A stretch of DNA of 64,000 nucleotides, taken from Chinchilla lanigera (lineage: Eukaryota > Chordata > Mammalia > Rodentia > Chinchillidae). Below, piece by piece: positions 63,054 through 64,000 of this stretch. The stretch covers positions 574,776 through 638,775 of the forward strand of contig NW_004955467.1 in the NCBI RefSeq assembly GCF_000276665.1, in the 5' to 3' direction. The notes beneath the pieces are model-generated. The model searched no databases. It had not been told where the DNA came from and saw only the letters and a program-made list of their open reading frames with translations. The translations under genes and the position numbers were made by a program. Within the stretch, counting starts at the first letter, position 1. The number at the start of each line of letters is the position of its first letter.

Positions 63054-64000
63054 TCTGTTTTAATATTTAGGTCTTTGACCTATTTTGATTTTAATTTAGT
63101 GCATGGTGAGAGATACAGGTCTAGGTTTAATCTTCAGCAGGTGGATAGCCAATTTTTTCAGCACCATTTGTTAAAGAAGCTATCTTTCCTCCAGTGAAAG
63201 TAGTTGGCCCATTTGTCAAAGATAAAGTAACTGAGTGTGCCTGGAGTTGTTTCTGCATCCTCTGTTTTGATCCATTGATCCACAAGTCTGTTTTGTTTTG
63301 TTTTGTTTTTTTCAATACAATGGTTTTTTTGTTTTTTTTTTTTTTTTAATCACTGTAGCTTTGTATTATAACCTCAAGTCTGGGATTGTGATGCCTCCTG
63401 TCTTTCCTTGTTGCCCCAAACTGCTTTTGTTATTCTGTGTCTCTTCTGGTTCTACATAGGTTCCAGGTTTGCTTTCTCTAGTTCTATGAGGAATGCTATT
63501 GGCATTTTGGTTGGGATTACATTAAATCTGTATAACAGTTTTGGAAGTATGGTCATTTTGACTACATATGCGCTGTCCATCCGTTTCTGATGTTCTTTTT
63601 CATCTTTTTCAGAGTACTGTAGTGTTATTGTGGAGGTCTTCAATTTCCTTGGTTAGGTTAATTCCTAAGTATTCCTTTTTTTCTGATGCTATTGTGGAAG
63701 ATATGGTTCCCCTAATTTCTCTCTCAGTGATTTTATTATGGGTGTACATAAATGCTATTTTTTTCATTTTTTTTTTAAATTTTAAAGAGAATTTTAAAAA
63801 TGACAAAATAAAAACAACATAGACAAAAACAAAACAAAGAAAAAACAATAAAAATGATATAGGGTTTCAAAACAAAATGATAGGAATTAATAGTGGTTGC
63901 TAGATTACATATTGTTACCTTCAATGAATTTGCTTAGATTACAAGATATAAGAATGCAAGATTGATCAAACAATTAAACAAAATAAAAAATGATAAAAAA

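Larger units (their letters stand above)
61217..63765 (-). repeat. LINE-1 3' part (reversed ORF2 end and probable 3' UTR)
   Basis: Plus-strand text from about 62080 to 63760 follows the reversed 3' third of mammalian LINE-1 ORF2: TTGTTGATGGACATATAGGC, GAGGAACCTCCACACTGATT, TTTGATTTGCAT-like TTTAATTTGCATTTCTTGAA, GCAGAAGCTTTTTAATTTGA, AGCACCATTTGTTAAAGAAG, GGGATTACATTAAATCTGTA. The T run at 61217-61230 may be its A tail. It is truncated at its 5' end near 63765, contains stops in all minus frames, and holds a B1 and the 440-bp insert. Confidence 0.8.
60142..64000 (-). other. SLC5A10 intron 1 (partial), repeat-dense
   Basis: Base composition switches from GC-rich to AT-rich at about 60.2 kb. 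Nearly all of it is nested SINE and LINE sequence. Exon 1, beginning near MAANST in human, was not found. The last 230 bp (63770-64000) are AT-rich and unclassified. Confidence 0.7.

Overview
The window is mammalian nuclear DNA from a rodent. It holds parts of three protein-coding genes in the order of the human 17p11.2 block GRAP - SLC5A10/FAM83G. All exons were found by reading translations against remembered human proteins and checking GT/AG splice sites and phase; no alignment was run. The SINE content points to the rodent: B1-type (7SL-derived) elements, tRNA-derived ID elements with long A tails, and B1-dID dimers (B1 plus degenerate ID). ID and B1-dID together suggest the squirrel-related/castorimorph side, and the young ID subtype looks beaver-like to me. 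The species is an inference; the order is well supported.

Layout. 1-5188: last two coding exons of GRAP (+), covering the C-terminal half of the SH2 domain and the C-terminal SH3 domain. 5189-6576: tail-to-tail space between GRAP and SLC5A10. 6577-60141: SLC5A10 (sodium/sugar cotransporter SGLT5) on the minus strand, exons 15 down to 2, all in phase, 559 codons plus stop. Only exon 1 (about 37 codons) is missing and should lie beyond 64000. 20.1-48.8 kb and beyond: FAM83G (PAWS1) on the plus strand, with a CpG-island promoter interrupted by a 150-base assembly gap (20528-20677) and a complete five-exon coding sequence of 818 codons. 60142-64000: repeat-dense 5' intron of SLC5A10.

Gene interplay. 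FAM83G and SLC5A10 are interdigitated in opposite orientation. The 31-kb SLC5A10 intron 9 contains the FAM83G promoter and its first four coding exons. SLC5A10 exon 9 lies inside the last FAM83G intron, and SLC5A10 exons 8, 7 and 6 lie just downstream of the FAM83G stop. They would be antisense to its 3' UTR if the polyadenylation signal at 51281 is the one used.

The rest is intron. Most of it is GC-rich unique sequence with old MIR copies; younger SINE and LINE insertions cluster at 0.7-1.4, 16.6-18.2, 28.4-29.2, 46.5-47.1, 49.6 and 60.2-63.8 kb. I found no new gene system, RNA gene, CRISPR array or virus. The most unusual structures are a roughly 320-bp direct duplication flanking SLC5A10 exons 6-7, a 440-bp retroposed segment made of degenerate ~100-bp tandem units with a 17-bp target-site duplication, and the sense-antisense overlap itself.
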